Part shown: positions 11,069-19,695 of the stretch, one piece after another
Layout of the letters: every line of letters begins with the position of its first letter
How positions within the stretch are numbered: the first letter of the stretch is position 1
From: Pseudarthrobacter sulfonivorans
GTDB lineage: Bacteria > Actinomycetota > Actinomycetes > Actinomycetales > Micrococcaceae
Direction of reading: 5' to 3'
DNA length: 64,000 nucleotides
Assembly (NCBI RefSeq): GCF_014712225.1
Contig: NZ_JACXBW010000001.1
Span: 1 to 64,000, forward strand
The notes under the pieces: generated by a model
Databases searched by the model: none
The model's input: the letters and a program-made list of their open reading frames with translations, nothing else
Told to the model about the DNA's origin: nothing
Program-made: the position numbers and the translations under genes

Positions 11069-12451
11069 TCACCTTGTGGAGTCGCTGATGTCTGTTTTGT
11101 GCCAAGCCGCCCAGTCTGCGGGGTGGAGAGAGGGTCGGCCCAGGAAGTAGCCCTGACCTGAGGTCATGCCAAGTTCGGTGACGGCTGTGAGTTCCGCCTG
11201 GGTTTCAATGCCTTCGGCGACGATATGGGCATCGATTTGGTGGGCGAATTCGACCATGGCGGCGCCGAGCGCCCGCTGGCCCCGGTCGATGTCGATGCCG
11301 GCGATGAGGCTACGGTCCATTTTGATGAGGTCGGGCCGGAGTTGAAGGACATGGCGCATGGAGGCGAAACCTGATCCGGCGTCGTCGACGGCTATCCTGA
11401 GGCCGCTTTGGCGCATGGGTTCAAGTGCAGCCAAAAGCGGTACGTATTCGTCCACTGCCAGGCGTTCTGTCAATTCCAGAACGATCCTCTCAGCGGCCAG
11501 ACCGGATCGCTCCAGCAGCACGGGCAGCCGGGGGTCCAGACATGTGTCGGGTGAGAGGTTGAGCGCGACATAGAGGTGCTCGGGGAGCTTCGCCGCCTTG
11601 CGGAGTGCAGCCTCCAATGCTGCGAATTCAAGTTCTCCCCCGAGGCCGACGCTGGTGGCTTCGCTGAACCAGTGCTCCGGGCTTCGGCCGTCGTCGCTGG
11701 GGAACCGGGCCAGCGCTTCAACGCCGGTCATGGTTCCGGTGGCGAGTTCGTAGATGGGTTGGAAGGCCGTGAGGATCATGCCGCCCTGGACGGTGCTGCC
11801 GATCCGTTCCCTGATGCGGCTCTTGAGGAGCGCCCTCACAGTTTGCGTGGGCAGAGGACGGCTGCTTCCTTCGAATCCAGGTCGCGGTCCTTCCCGTGTG
11901 GGGCGTGACCTGCCGGATACTTCCATCCAGACGGGTGCGCCGTTGCGGTGCCGGTAGGAGATCCTGACGCCGGTCCAATCTGGACCGTGATCACCTAATT
12001 GGCCTGCAATTGCCTCGCGCGCACTGGCGAGCTCATCTGGATCGATAACTGTACCGACGGGTCTGCCGATCAGTTCGTCAGGTTCATAGCCGAGAAGTGT
12101 CGTGCTTGCCCTGCTTGAGAAGGTGAAGTTTTCGTGGCCATCGACGGCCCAGACCCATTCCTGGCTGGTGTCGAGAACAGTCTCCATAAGGTCGGACACG
12201 GCCCGGCTCCGGTCATGCTCCCTGCGTTGAGTGCGGAGGCCCCGCACCGCCGTCCACCCCGCAAGCAGGATCAGACCTCCGGCGACGGTGCTGAGTACGC
12301 CGGCTATGGCCGGTGTCTCAGGGGCGTTGGGAGCCCAGAAGTACAATCCAATCACGATTGTGATGGCAAAGGCCGCCTGCACGCTGAGCACGCAAAGGAG
12401 CATGTGGCTGGCCTTGAATGACTGAATTTCTGTTTTACGACGTCGGACCAT
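11069..12451 (-). CDS. membrane PAS-EAL cyclic-di-GMP phosphodiesterase
   Basis: This 460-residue protein likely hydrolyses cyclic di-GMP. Two N-terminal membrane segments (about residues 18-40 and 47-68) are followed by a PAS domain (DTSQEWVWAVDGHENFTFS to about residue 175) and a C-terminal EAL domain. The catalytic signatures are present: GVEALARF, YVALNLSP, IVLELTER, AVDDAGSGFASM, LIKMDRSLI and VAEGIET. No GGDEF domain is visible. It stands alone between terminator-like hairpins. The ATG at 12449-12451 follows a G-rich stretch (GAGGGGG). The signal sensed is unknown. Confidence 0.88.
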   Translation of the reverse strand: MVRRRKTEIQSFKASHMLLCVLSVQAAFAITIVIGLYFWAPNAPETPAIAGVLSTVAGGLILLAGWTAVRGLRTQRREHDRSRAVSDLMETVLDTSQEWVWAVDGHENFTFSSRASTTLLGYEPDELIGRPVGTVIDPDELASAREAIAGQLGDHGPDWTGVRISYRHRNGAPVWMEVSGRSRPTREGPRPGFEGSSRPLPTQTVRALLKSRIRERIGSTVQGGMILTAFQPIYELATGTMTGVEALARFPSDDGRSPEHWFSEATSVGLGGELEFAALEAALRKAAKLPEHLYVALNLSPDTCLDPRLPVLLERSGLAAERIVLELTERLAVDEYVPLLAALEPMRQSGLRIAVDDAGSGFASMRHVLQLRPDLIKMDRSLIAGIDIDRGQRALGAAMVEFAHQIDAHIVAEGIETQAELTAVTELGMTSGQGYFLGRPSLHPADWAAWHKTDISDSTR

Positions 12452-12507
12452 GGTGCACCCCCTCTTCTCATGCTAGCCGCGTTCCGCAATGGTCGGGGCT
12501 GAGCACA

Positions 12508-12537
12508 GAAGCCCCGAGCCCTAGGGCCCGGGGCTTC
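12508..12537. terminator. hairpin after glmS
   Basis: A 9-bp stem (12508-12516 with 12529-12537), extended by an inner GCCC/GGGC palindrome, lies 46 bases past the glmS stop and upstream of the EAL gene. It probably terminates glmS. Confidence 0.7.
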
Positions 12538-12583
12538 CGTTTCGCTGGGGGAACAAACCAGCTCCCGGCCGGTCAGTCCACGG

Positions 12584-14476
12584 TTACTCTACGGTGACGC
12601 TCTTGGCGAGGTTGCGCGGCTGGTCCACGTCGTAGCCCTTGGCCGCGGCGAGTTCGGCGGCGAAGATCTGCAGCGGGACGGTGGTCAGCAGCGGCATCAG
12701 CAGCGTCGGCGTTTCGGGGACGTAGAAGACGTGTTCGGCGTAGGCCTTCACGGCTTCGTCGCCTTCCTCGGCGATGACCAGGGTGCGGGCGCCGCGGGCG
12801 CGGACTTCCTGGATGTTGGAAACCACCTTGGCGTGCAGCGAGTCTCGGCCGCGAGGGGACGGGACAATCACGAATACCGGCTTGCCCTCGTCGATCAGCG
12901 CGATGGGGCCGTGCTTGAGTTCACCGGCGGCGAAGCCCTCGGCATGGATATAGGCGATTTCCTTGAGCTTCAGGGCACCTTCGAGGGCAACCGGGTACCC
13001 CACGTGGCGGCCCAGGAACAGGACGGACTGCTCGTTGGCCATGCTGCGGGCAAGTTCACGCAGGGGCCCGGCACCGTCGAGGATGGTCTGGATCTTCGCC
13101 GGGATCTTGCCCAGGTCCGCCAGGACGTCCTTGATCTGCCCGGAGAAAATGTTTCCGCGCAGCTGCGCCAGGTACAGGCCCAGCAGGTAGGCCGCCGTGA
13201 TCTGCGCCAGGAATGCCTTGGTGGAGGCAACCGCGATCTCCGGGCCGGCGTGGGTGTAGAGCACGGCGTCGGACTCACGGGGAATGGTGGACCCGTTCGT
13301 GTTGCAAATGGAGATGGTCTTGGCACCCTGTTCGCGGGCGTACCGGACAGCCATCAGGGTGTCCATGGTCTCCCCGGACTGGGAGATGGAGACAATCAGG
13401 GTGTTCGCGTCCACAATCGGGTCGCGGTAGCGGAACTCGTGCGCCAGCTCCACCTCGGTGGGGATCCGGCACCAGTTCTCAATGGCGTACTTCGCCACGG
13501 TCCCGGCGTACGCGGCGGTACCGCAGGCCAGCACGATGATCTTGTTGACCTTCTTGAGCTCCTCCGGATCGATGCGAAGCTCATCCAGGGTCAGGTTCCC
13601 GTTGAGGTCCGAGCGGCCAAGCAGCGTCTGGCGGACGGCGTCAGGCTGATCGTGGATTTCCTTTTCCATGAAGGAGCTGAAGCCGCCCTTCGTGGCCGAT
13701 TCGGGATCCCAGTCAACGTGATATTCCTTGCCCTCGGCCGGGGCGCCGAAGAAGTCCGTGATCTCCACGGAATCTGCGGTGATGGTGACAATCTGGTCCT
13801 GGCCCAGCTCCACCGCACGGCGGGTGTAGTCAATGAACCCGGACACGTCCGAGCCCAGGAAGTTCTCGCCCTCGCCCAGGCCAACCACCAGCGGGGAGTT
13901 GCGGCGGGCAGCCACCACAACACCGGGCTGGTCGGCGTGCACGGCCAGCAGGGTGAACGCACCCTCCAGCTGCTGGCAGGCGAGCTGCATCGCCTTGGTC
14001 AGGCCGCCGTCGGAAACGTCCCCGTTAAGTTTGGTGCGGAAGATATCGCCCAGCAGTACGGCCGCGACCTCGGTGTCCGTCTCGGACGCGAACTCGTAGC
14101 CCTTGGCCACCAGGTCCAGCTTCAGCTCGGCGAAGTTCTCAATGATGCCGTTATGGATCAGCGCCAGCTTGCCGCCGTCGGCCAGGTGCGGGTGCGCGTT
14201 CTGGTCCGTGGGGCCGCCGTGCGTGGCCCAGCGTGTATGGCCGATGCCGGTCAGCGTCTCCGGCAGCGGGTGCTCCTCCAGCTCGGCGAGGAGGTTGCTC
14301 AGCTTGCCGGACTTCTTCCGGGACTGAATGGCCCCGTCCGAGACCACCGCAACGCCCGCGGAGTCGTAACCCCGGTACTCCAGGCGGCGCAGTCCCTCAA
14401 GGACCACATCCAACGCACTGTGACCGGCATTCCCACGGCCATCAGCATGACCCACATATCCCACAATTCCACACAT
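12584..14476 (-). CDS. glmS: glutamine-fructose-6-phosphate aminotransferase (isomerizing)
   Basis: GlmS (630 residues) makes glucosamine 6-phosphate from fructose 6-phosphate and glutamine, the entry to UDP-GlcNAc. Cys2 directly after the initiator Met (MCGIVGYVG) is the glutaminase nucleophile. Two SIS sugar-phosphate isomerase domains follow ([18 protein letters not shown]), and the C terminus ends NLAKSVTVE, as usual for GlmS. Its ATG (14474-14476) lacks a ribosome binding site and has TAAGCT seven bases upstream, so the mRNA may be leaderless. It is divergent from coaA, with 88 bases between the two starts. No glmS ribozyme-like leader fits in that space. glmM lies about 6 kb away. Confidence 0.96.
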   Translation of the reverse strand: MCGIVGYVGHADGRGNAGHSALDVVLEGLRRLEYRGYDSAGVAVVSDGAIQSRKKSGKLSNLLAELEEHPLPETLTGIGHTRWATHGGPTDQNAHPHLADGGKLALIHNGIIENFAELKLDLVAKGYEFASETDTEVAAVLLGDIFRTKLNGDVSDGGLTKAMQLACQQLEGAFTLLAVHADQPGVVVAARRNSPLVVGLGEGENFLGSDVSGFIDYTRRAVELGQDQIVTITADSVEITDFFGAPAEGKEYHVDWDPESATKGGFSSFMEKEIHDQPDAVRQTLLGRSDLNGNLTLDELRIDPEELKKVNKIIVLACGTAAYAGTVAKYAIENWCRIPTEVELAHEFRYRDPIVDANTLIVSISQSGETMDTLMAVRYAREQGAKTISICNTNGSTIPRESDAVLYTHAGPEIAVASTKAFLAQITAAYLLGLYLAQLRGNIFSGQIKDVLADLGKIPAKIQTILDGAGPLRELARSMANEQSVLFLGRHVGYPVALEGALKLKEIAYIHAEGFAAGELKHGPIALIDEGKPVFVIVPSPRGRDSLHAKVVSNIQEVRARGARTLVIAEEGDEAVKAYAEHVFYVPETPTLLMPLLTTVPLQIFAAELAAAKGYDVDQPRNLAKSVTVE

Positions 14477-14483
14477 GCGCTAC

Positions 14484-14489
14484 AGCTTA
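14484..14489 (-). promoter_or_regulatory. -10 element of glmS (leaderless)
   Basis: TAAGCT on the minus strand ends seven bases before the glmS ATG. There is no Shine-Dalgarno sequence between them. Confidence 0.5.
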
Positions 14490-14551
14490 TCGGCAGCCGG
14501 GTTGAGATTTAAACTTGGGGCGTGGCATTTCGCTCTCAGCCGCGGGCGGGG

Positions 14552-14557
14552 CAGAAT
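14552..14557 (+). promoter_or_regulatory. -10 element of coaA (leaderless)
   Basis: CAGAAT lies seven bases before the coaA GTG, in the divergent region shared with glmS. The -35 is weak (about 14529-14534). Confidence 0.45.
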
Positions 14558-14564
14558 CTCTAAA

Positions 14565-15530
14565 GTGACTTTGCAACGCAACGAAGCGAACGGTGAGGGT
14601 GTCTCCCCGTTCGTTGAGCTGGACCGCCAGACCTGGTCCCGGCTCGCCGCCCAGATGGAGCAGCCCCTTAACGAAGAGGACATTGTCCGTCTGCGTGGTC
14701 TCGGCGATCCACTGGACATGAAGGAAATCCGCGAGGTCTACCTGCCCCTGTCCCGGCTCCTGCACCTTTATGTCGAGGCTGCGGGCCAGCTGCATTCGGC
14801 CACCACCACCTTCCTGGGTGAGAAGACGCAGCGCACGCCGTTTGTTATTGGTGTGGCCGGTTCCGTGGCTGTGGGGAAATCCACCATTGCGCGTGTGCTC
14901 CGGGAGATGCTGCGGCGCTGGCCCGGGACCCCGAACGTTGAGCTGATCACCACGGACGGATTCCTCTATCCCCTGGCTGAACTCAAGCGCCGGCAGCTGC
15001 TGGAACGCAAGGGTTTCCCCGAATCCTACGACCGGCGCGCGCTGCTCCGTTTTGTGAGCGAGGTCAAGGGCGGCGCCGAGGAAGTCCGGGCACCGTGGTA
15101 CTCCCACGTCACGTACGACATCGTGCCCGAGAAGGAAGTGGTGGTCCGCCGCCCGGACGTACTCATTGTGGAGGGCCTGAACGTGCTGGCCCCGGCCCGC
15201 CCGCGCCAGGACGGCCGGCAGGGCCTGGCAGTGAGCGACTTCTTCGACTTCTCCATTTATGTGGACGCCAAGACCTCCTACATCGAGGAGTGGTACGTGG
15301 AGCGGTTCCGCAGGCTCCAGAGCACGGCGTTCGCGCAGCCCGAGTCCTACTTCCACCGGTACGCCTCCCTCTCCCCCAGCGAGGCGGAGAGCACCGCCCG
15401 CGACATCTGGAAGCGCATCAACGAACCCAACCTGGAGGAAAACGTCCTCCCCACCCGCGGCCGGGCGCAGCTGGTGCTGTCCAAGGACGCGGACCATTCC
15501 ATCCGCCGCATGCTCCTGCGGAAGGTTTAA
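14565..15530 (+). CDS. coaA: pantothenate kinase, type I
   Basis: CoaA (321 residues) phosphorylates pantothenate in the first committed step of coenzyme A synthesis. The Walker A motif [12 protein letters not shown] is at about residues 96-107; [33 protein letters not shown] and the C-terminal [12 protein letters not shown] are typical of prokaryotic type I kinases. I placed the start at the GTG 14565-14567, giving [20 protein letters not shown]; the frame is open to an ATG at 14475 inside the divergent promoter region, which is unlikely. The gene ends five bases before the next start, so coaA and the lipoprotein gene are probably cotranscribed. Confidence 0.93.
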   Translation: MTLQRNEANGEGVSPFVELDRQTWSRLAAQMEQPLNEEDIVRLRGLGDPLDMKEIREVYLPLSRLLHLYVEAAGQLHSATTTFLGEKTQRTPFVIGVAGSVAVGKSTIARVLREMLRRWPGTPNVELITTDGFLYPLAELKRRQLLERKGFPESYDRRALLRFVSEVKGGAEEVRAPWYSHVTYDIVPEKEVVVRRPDVLIVEGLNVLAPARPRQDGRQGLAVSDFFDFSIYVDAKTSYIEEWYVERFRRLQSTAFAQPESYFHRYASLSPSEAESTARDIWKRINEPNLEENVLPTRGRAQLVLSKDADHSIRRMLLRKV

Positions 15531-15535
15531 CCCAC

Positions 15536-16417
15536 GTGTGCCACGACTGTGTGGCCGGCGGTGCCGCCTCAGGGGCCAGCCGACGGTCCTTCGCCCGTTT
15601 CCTCGCCGCCGGAGCGGGGCTGACTGTCCTGGCAGCGTGCACCCCGGAGGCACCTGTGGCGGTGGCGCCGTCGTCGCCCGCCCCCGTTCCAACCGTGACA
15701 TCCGACTACACCTCCCCCTCCGCCGCCGCAGTGGAAAGCACGACGGCGGCAGCTGAGCCGCCTGCGCAGGCTCCCGTTCCGCCGTCGGCGGCTGCGTCAT
15801 TGCCCGGCCAGTTTTCGCTGACGGATCCGGCCAGCCCCTGGGTGGTGGTGAACAAGCACCGTCCGCTGCAGCCGGCGGACTATGCCCCGGCGGACCTGGT
15901 CCAGCCGAATGTGCAGCTGGCGGTATCCGGCGAGGCGGCCCTGCTGAACAGCACAACGGCGGCGGCCGCGGAGGCAATGTTCGCCGCGGCCGCGCGGGAC
16001 GGCGTGGTCATGACTCTGGCGAGCGGCTACCGCTCGTACGGCACGCAGGTGGCCACCTACAACGGGTATGTGGCAGCCCGCGGCCAGGCGGATGCCGATA
16101 CGGCCAGCGCCCGGCCGGGCTACTCGGAGCACCAGACGGGGTGGGCCTTCGACATCGGCGACGGCGGCGGGGCGTGCGGCTTCCAGCCCTGTTTCGCGGA
16201 CCAGCCGGCCGCGGTGTGGGTGAAGGCGAACGGTCACCGGTTCGGCTTTGTGGTGCGGTACCCGTGGTGGCTCCACCCGATCACCGGTTACTACTACGAG
16301 CCGTGGCACCTGCGGTACATCGGCGTGGAGGCCGCCACCGACATGGCGAACCGGGGCATCAGCACACTGGAGGAGTACTTCGGGGTGGAAGCAGCGCCGG
16401 GGTACGCCGGGAATTAA
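15536..16417 (+). CDS. Tat-exported lipoprotein, D-alanyl-D-alanine carboxypeptidase (VanY/M15B type)
   Basis: This 293-residue protein is a probable zinc peptidase trimming peptidoglycan stem peptides outside the cell. Its N terminus has a twin-arginine motif (SRRSFARFL, Arg16-Arg17) and a lipobox ending LAAC (Cys35), so it is likely exported folded by Tat and lipid-anchored. A Pro/Ala/Ser-rich linker follows, then the M15B domain, with SGYRSYGTQV, PGYSEHQTGWAFDIG (SxHxxGxAxD zinc motif) and YEPWHLRYIG (catalytic Glu and zinc His). The GTG at 15536 has GGAAGG ten bases upstream; a second in-frame GTG at 15551 is possible. It is probably cotranscribed with coaA. Confidence 0.87.
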   Translation: MCHDCVAGGAASGASRRSFARFLAAGAGLTVLAACTPEAPVAVAPSSPAPVPTVTSDYTSPSAAAVESTTAAAEPPAQAPVPPSAAASLPGQFSLTDPASPWVVVNKHRPLQPADYAPADLVQPNVQLAVSGEAALLNSTTAAAAEAMFAAAARDGVVMTLASGYRSYGTQVATYNGYVAARGQADADTASARPGYSEHQTGWAFDIGDGGGACGFQPCFADQPAAVWVKANGHRFGFVVRYPWWLHPITGYYYEPWHLRYIGVEAATDMANRGISTLEEYFGVEAAPGYAGN

Positions 16418-16456
16418 TCTCGGCCGAATACAACCTCATATGCTGCTTTTGTCATG

Positions 16457-16462
16457 TACCCT
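16457..16462 (+). promoter_or_regulatory. -10 element of GT87 gene (leaderless)
   Basis: TACCCT lies eight bases before the ATG at 16471, and no ribosome binding site is visible. Confidence 0.4.
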
Positions 16463-16470
16463 CACATTCC

Positions 16471-17862
16471 ATGTCGAGTAGAGGCAATGTCCGTCCGTCT
16501 TCCATCCTGGTCCGAACCGTGCGGCTGAATTTCTCGCGGCTGCTGGGGCATGCGGACCGTTTCATCACGGAAGAGCGACTGCGGCTTTATCCGATCGTGT
16601 TCATCGTCGGGTCGGTGGTCGCGGTGACAATATCTTCCGCAATTAGAATCGCCGATCCCACGGTTCAGGGCGCACTTATGCCTGACTACCTGGCCCACTG
16701 GACAGGTGGCGGTCTCCTAATTTCGGCTGATCCAAGCATCCTCTACGACCCCCAAACCCAATCTGCGTTCCAGAGGAACGCGCTGGGCACTGATGTTGCC
16801 CTCTCATGGTTCGTCTCTCCCCCGATCGTTGCGGCGTTTTATGCTCCTTTCGCATTGCTGCCCTACAACATCAGCGGAATTCTGTGGCTGATTGTGAGCA
16901 CAGCCCTTCTTGTGTGGTGTGTTCTGAGTTTGAAATCCCTGGCCCCGACCCTTATGGGCCGCAAGCGAAACGTTGTCATTCTCGCTGTCTTGGCTTCGGC
17001 GCCAGTCTTCGAACTGCTTGGCGGAGGCCAGGACTCGGCGTTCACCTTGGCTGTTTGGCTGGTTGGGATACGGCTGCTCGGCAGTCATCACAACGCCTGG
17101 GCAGGTGTTGTCCTGGCGTTGGGCTTCGCTAAACCGCAGGTGGTAGTCCTTGTGCCACTGGTTCTACTGGCCACACGGAATTTCCGCGCTCTGGCGTCTT
17201 TCGTCGTAGCCTGCGGCCTGCTGCTCGGCATTTCGATCGGACTTGTGGGAGTTGATGGTCTCCTGAGATGGGCCGCGGCCCTATCGAGCCCTCTGTACGT
17301 CGACGAAGTTCAGCAGGGCCAGGCATGGAAGATGCTGGGCCTGCCCTCCTTGGTGCAAGGGCTCCTTCCGCCGGCACTGGGCGGCCTGATCGCCCCGGCC
17401 CTGATGTGGGCCTCCCTCCCAATCGGCGCAAGCATTTTGTTGTTCCGGCTTCACAGAAACCGCACACAGCAAGCGGAAACCCCGGCCATCTGGAGCGCCA
17501 CTTTGGCGACAACTGCAGTGTTTTCGCCCCACTTCCTCACGTACGACGCGGTCCTTCTGATTCCGGTCATCGTCCTTCTCCTTGAGCTGCGCCCGTCCCG
17601 TTATGTTCGCGTTTCAGCGGTCAGCCTTTTTGTACTCATTTGGCTCACGCCCGTTTTCCATCTGGCTGCCGCTCAGCTCCCGTGGCCCCTTTCCGCGGTT
17701 GACGCACCGTGGGCCGCCATTCCGATGGCAGCGATATGGATTGAATCCCTGCGAGCGCTGCACGGCCCGGCCGCAGGAATCGGACAACGGCCGGCGGCCG
17801 CCACGGAGTGCTTCAAGGCCGCGGATCCTTCACCGTCCATTGAAGGCCAGCAGCACGGATGA
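16471..17862 (+). CDS. GT87/DUF2029-type membrane glycosyltransferase
   Basis: This 463-residue polytopic protein (roughly ten hydrophobic segments) resembles the GT-C fold family GT87 (DUF2029), whose actinobacterial members include polyprenyl-phosphomannose-dependent mannosyltransferases. Diagnostic spots are the N-terminal loop with MPDYLAHWTGGGLLI, WFVSPPIVAAFYAPFALLP, LGGGQDSAF and GFAKPQVVVLVP. The donor and acceptor cannot be read from sequence. The start is the ATG at 16471; the open frame runs further upstream inside the carboxypeptidase gene, in another frame, and is rejected. The coding region has lower GC than coaA. It opens a 10-kb region rich in membrane glycosyltransferases. 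Confidence 0.78.
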   Translation: MSSRGNVRPSSILVRTVRLNFSRLLGHADRFITEERLRLYPIVFIVGSVVAVTISSAIRIADPTVQGALMPDYLAHWTGGGLLISADPSILYDPQTQSAFQRNALGTDVALSWFVSPPIVAAFYAPFALLPYNISGILWLIVSTALLVWCVLSLKSLAPTLMGRKRNVVILAVLASAPVFELLGGGQDSAFTLAVWLVGIRLLGSHHNAWAGVVLALGFAKPQVVVLVPLVLLATRNFRALASFVVACGLLLGISIGLVGVDGLLRWAAALSSPLYVDEVQQGQAWKMLGLPSLVQGLLPPALGGLIAPALMWASLPIGASILLFRLHRNRTQQAETPAIWSATLATTAVFSPHFLTYDAVLLIPVIVLLLELRPSRYVRVSAVSLFVLIWLTPVFHLAAAQLPWPLSAVDAPWAAIPMAAIWIESLRALHGPAAGIGQRPAAATECFKAADPSPSIEGQQHG

Positions 17863-17974
17863 ATTCTTAACCGTCTGGACTTCCGCAGCCGCCCTGACGG
17901 TCAGTGCGTTGACTTAGTTCCCGACACGCGGCCAAAATTTACGGGCCGGTCATGCGACGCTCGCCTGCGTGCGC

Positions 17975-17980
17975 TAGCTT
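17975..17980 (+). promoter_or_regulatory. -10 element of mscL (leaderless)
   Basis: TAGCTT ends seven bases before the mscL ATG, and no Shine-Dalgarno sequence is present. Confidence 0.45.
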
Positions 17981-17987
17981 TGGTCCT

Positions 17988-18377
17988 ATGTTGACAGGAT
18001 TCAAGAATTTCATCATGAAGGGCAACGTCGTAGACCTTGCCGTCGCCGTCGTGATGGGTGCCGCTTTCGGCGCCGTCGTGACCTCAATTGTCGAGGGCCT
18101 GCTCACACCGCTGATCGGCCGTCTGTTCAGTGCCAAGGGCATTGCAGAAATGCAGTGGGAGGGATTCATGTATGGATCCGTCATCTCCTCCATCATTTCC
18201 TTCCTGCTGGTGGCCGCCGCCATCTACTTCATTGTCATTGTCCCGATGAACCACATGATCGAACGCCGCAACCGCCGGCTCGGGATCGACCCGGACGTCA
18301 AGGAAGAATCCGCCGAAGACCCGCAGATCGCCCTGCTCACCGAGATCCGCGATTCGCTGCAAAACCGGTCCCGCTAG
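17988..18377 (+). CDS. mscL: large-conductance mechanosensitive channel
   Basis: MscL (129 residues) is a homopentameric membrane channel that opens under extreme tension to relieve hypo-osmotic shock. It starts MLTGFKNFIMKGNVVDLAVA, the strongly conserved amphipathic N terminus and first membrane helix. The second membrane helix is near residues 65-88 (VISSIISFLLVAAAIYFIVI). The cytoplasmic tail ends IALLTEIRDSLQ, the usual bundle helix. An ATG 36 bases upstream is in frame but would add a non-conserved extension. A strong hairpin follows the gene, so it is probably monocistronic. Confidence 0.96.
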   Translation: MLTGFKNFIMKGNVVDLAVAVVMGAAFGAVVTSIVEGLLTPLIGRLFSAKGIAEMQWEGFMYGSVISSIISFLLVAAAIYFIVIVPMNHMIERRNRRLGIDPDVKEESAEDPQIALLTEIRDSLQNRSR

Positions 18378-18396
18378 GCACGCCCAGGCACCAACC

Positions 18397-18434
18397 AACT
18401 GTGGCCCGCTTCCTGACGGAGGCGGGCCACAGTT
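18397..18434. terminator. mscL terminator
   Basis: A perfect 13-bp stem (18397-18409 with 18422-18434) with a 12-base loop begins 20 bases after the mscL stop. Confidence 0.85.
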
Positions 18435-18490
18435 GCTTGTCGGAGCTATCGTCGCTGCCGCGGTGCATCGACAACAGACTCTCCGTTCGA

Positions 18491-18519
18491 TTGACACGGC
18501 AGCCTTCCCATCGAATGAT
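18491..18519 (+). promoter_or_regulatory. promoter of Gpi18-like glycosyltransferase gene
   Basis: A consensus -35 TTGACA (18491-18496), 17-base spacer and AATGAT (18514-18519) are followed by six bases and the ATG at 18526. This is the best promoter seen in the window, and it fixes the start as leaderless. Confidence 0.7.
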
Positions 18520-18525
18520 TGCGCA

Positions 18526-19695
18526 ATGGGGGAATCCAAAATTCTGCAAAACGTAAACATGAGACCGCTGACGCATCGCCCTCCCATGGCCGTTATCTGG
18601 ATTATGGGGCTTCTTGCCATTGCAGGCCGTCTGGCATTGTTTCCATACGTCAGCGAAGATTCCATGATTTTCCTTTTGCCGTGGATGCAGGAATTCCGCG
18701 ACCACGGGGCCGCCGCTTTGGGCGGGGAGTTTTCCAACTATAATTTTCCCTATTTATTCTTGATGTTCCTCGGAAGTCTGCTGCCCGTGGAACCGCTATT
18801 CGCAATCAAACTTATCTCTATGGCGGGAGATTTCCTGCTTGCCTACGCCGTCGCGGCGGTCGTGGCTCAACTGCCGTCCACAAGGCTGGCGCCCGAAACG
18901 GCAGCACTGACCGCACTCTTCCTGCCCACGGTGCTCATGAACGCCAGCATGTGGGGGCAATGCGATTCCATCTACACTTCTTTTCTGCTTCTTGCCCTCA
19001 GGAGTGTGGTGCGGAATGATGCCCGCGGCGCCTGGCTGTGGTGGGCGGCCGCGCTGTCGTTCAAGCTCCAAGCAGTGTTCTTTCTGCCGGCGTTGGTGCC
19101 CATCGCTCTGCGAAACCGCCACAGCCTCGGGCTGCCCGCCATCGCGGGCTGTCTGTGGGCGTTACTCAGCGTTCCACCGGTGCTGCTCGGTCGCTCGTTG
19201 ATCAGCACACTAAGTGTCTATTTTCATCAGACCCAGGAGTATCGCCTGGTTGCCGGCGCCGCGAACGTCTACGCGTGGGTTCCGAACGCAACCGCAGACC
19301 AAGGCAGATTTCCGGCAATCCTTGTTTGTGGTGCTGTGCTATTACTGACCGCGGCAGTGTATTGGCGGGGACCCGATTCGACAGAACGCCGCGTGTTGTT
19401 CACGATCACTGTGGTGGCAATCTGCCCGCTTCTACTTCCACAAATGCATGATCGCTACTTTTTTGTTGCCGAAGTGATGTCCCTGCTTCTCCTTCGACAC
19501 AGCCGGCTGTTCCTTGTGCCATGGCTCTTCGCTGCAACGGGACTCGCTGTGTACGTTCTATATTTCGTGAGCAACCAGTACGCGTGGCCGTTGATGCTGG
19601 CGTCAACCGTCCAGTGTTTCGCCGTCGGAATGCTTTGGCACAGACTCTGGCGTACGCAGGATCAGCTGTCGCTGGACACCGCCGCTACTCGGTGA
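18526..19695 (+). CDS. Gpi18-like polytopic (GT-C) glycosyltransferase
   Basis: This 389-residue protein has about ten membrane segments. The motifs [31 protein letters not shown] and [15 protein letters not shown] are those of the Gpi18/COG5542-like family of GT-C enzymes, which use polyprenyl-phosphate sugars. The exact sugar and acceptor are unknown. The start at ATG 18526 is set by a consensus promoter directly upstream; ATG 18559 is an alternative. The coding sequence is less GC-rich than the housekeeping genes around it. Its last 11 bases overlap the 3' end of glmM, which is convergent. Confidence 0.75.
   Translation: MGESKILQNVNMRPLTHRPPMAVIWIMGLLAIAGRLALFPYVSEDSMIFLLPWMQEFRDHGAAALGGEFSNYNFPYLFLMFLGSLLPVEPLFAIKLISMAGDFLLAYAVAAVVAQLPSTRLAPETAALTALFLPTVLMNASMWGQCDSIYTSFLLLALRSVVRNDARGAWLWWAAALSFKLQAVFFLPALVPIALRNRHSLGLPAIAGCLWALLSVPPVLLGRSLISTLSVYFHQTQEYRLVAGAANVYAWVPNATADQGRFPAILVCGAVLLLTAAVYWRGPDSTERRVLFTITVVAICPLLLPQMHDRYFFVAEVMSLLLLRHSRLFLVPWLFAATGLAVYVLYFVSNQYAWPLMLASTVQCFAVGMLWHRLWRTQDQLSLDTAATR

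Noticed and set aside
10953..12602. Shared 15-base string near acpS and at the glmS 3' end (ACTCTACGGTGACGC)
   Set aside because: One copy encodes the conserved glmS C terminus; no further copies or symmetry were seen, so chance is likely.
14477..14564. glmS ribozyme or riboswitch leader
   Set aside because: The space before glmS is 88 bases shared with coaA, the start looks leaderless, and glmS ribozymes are not expected in actinobacteria.
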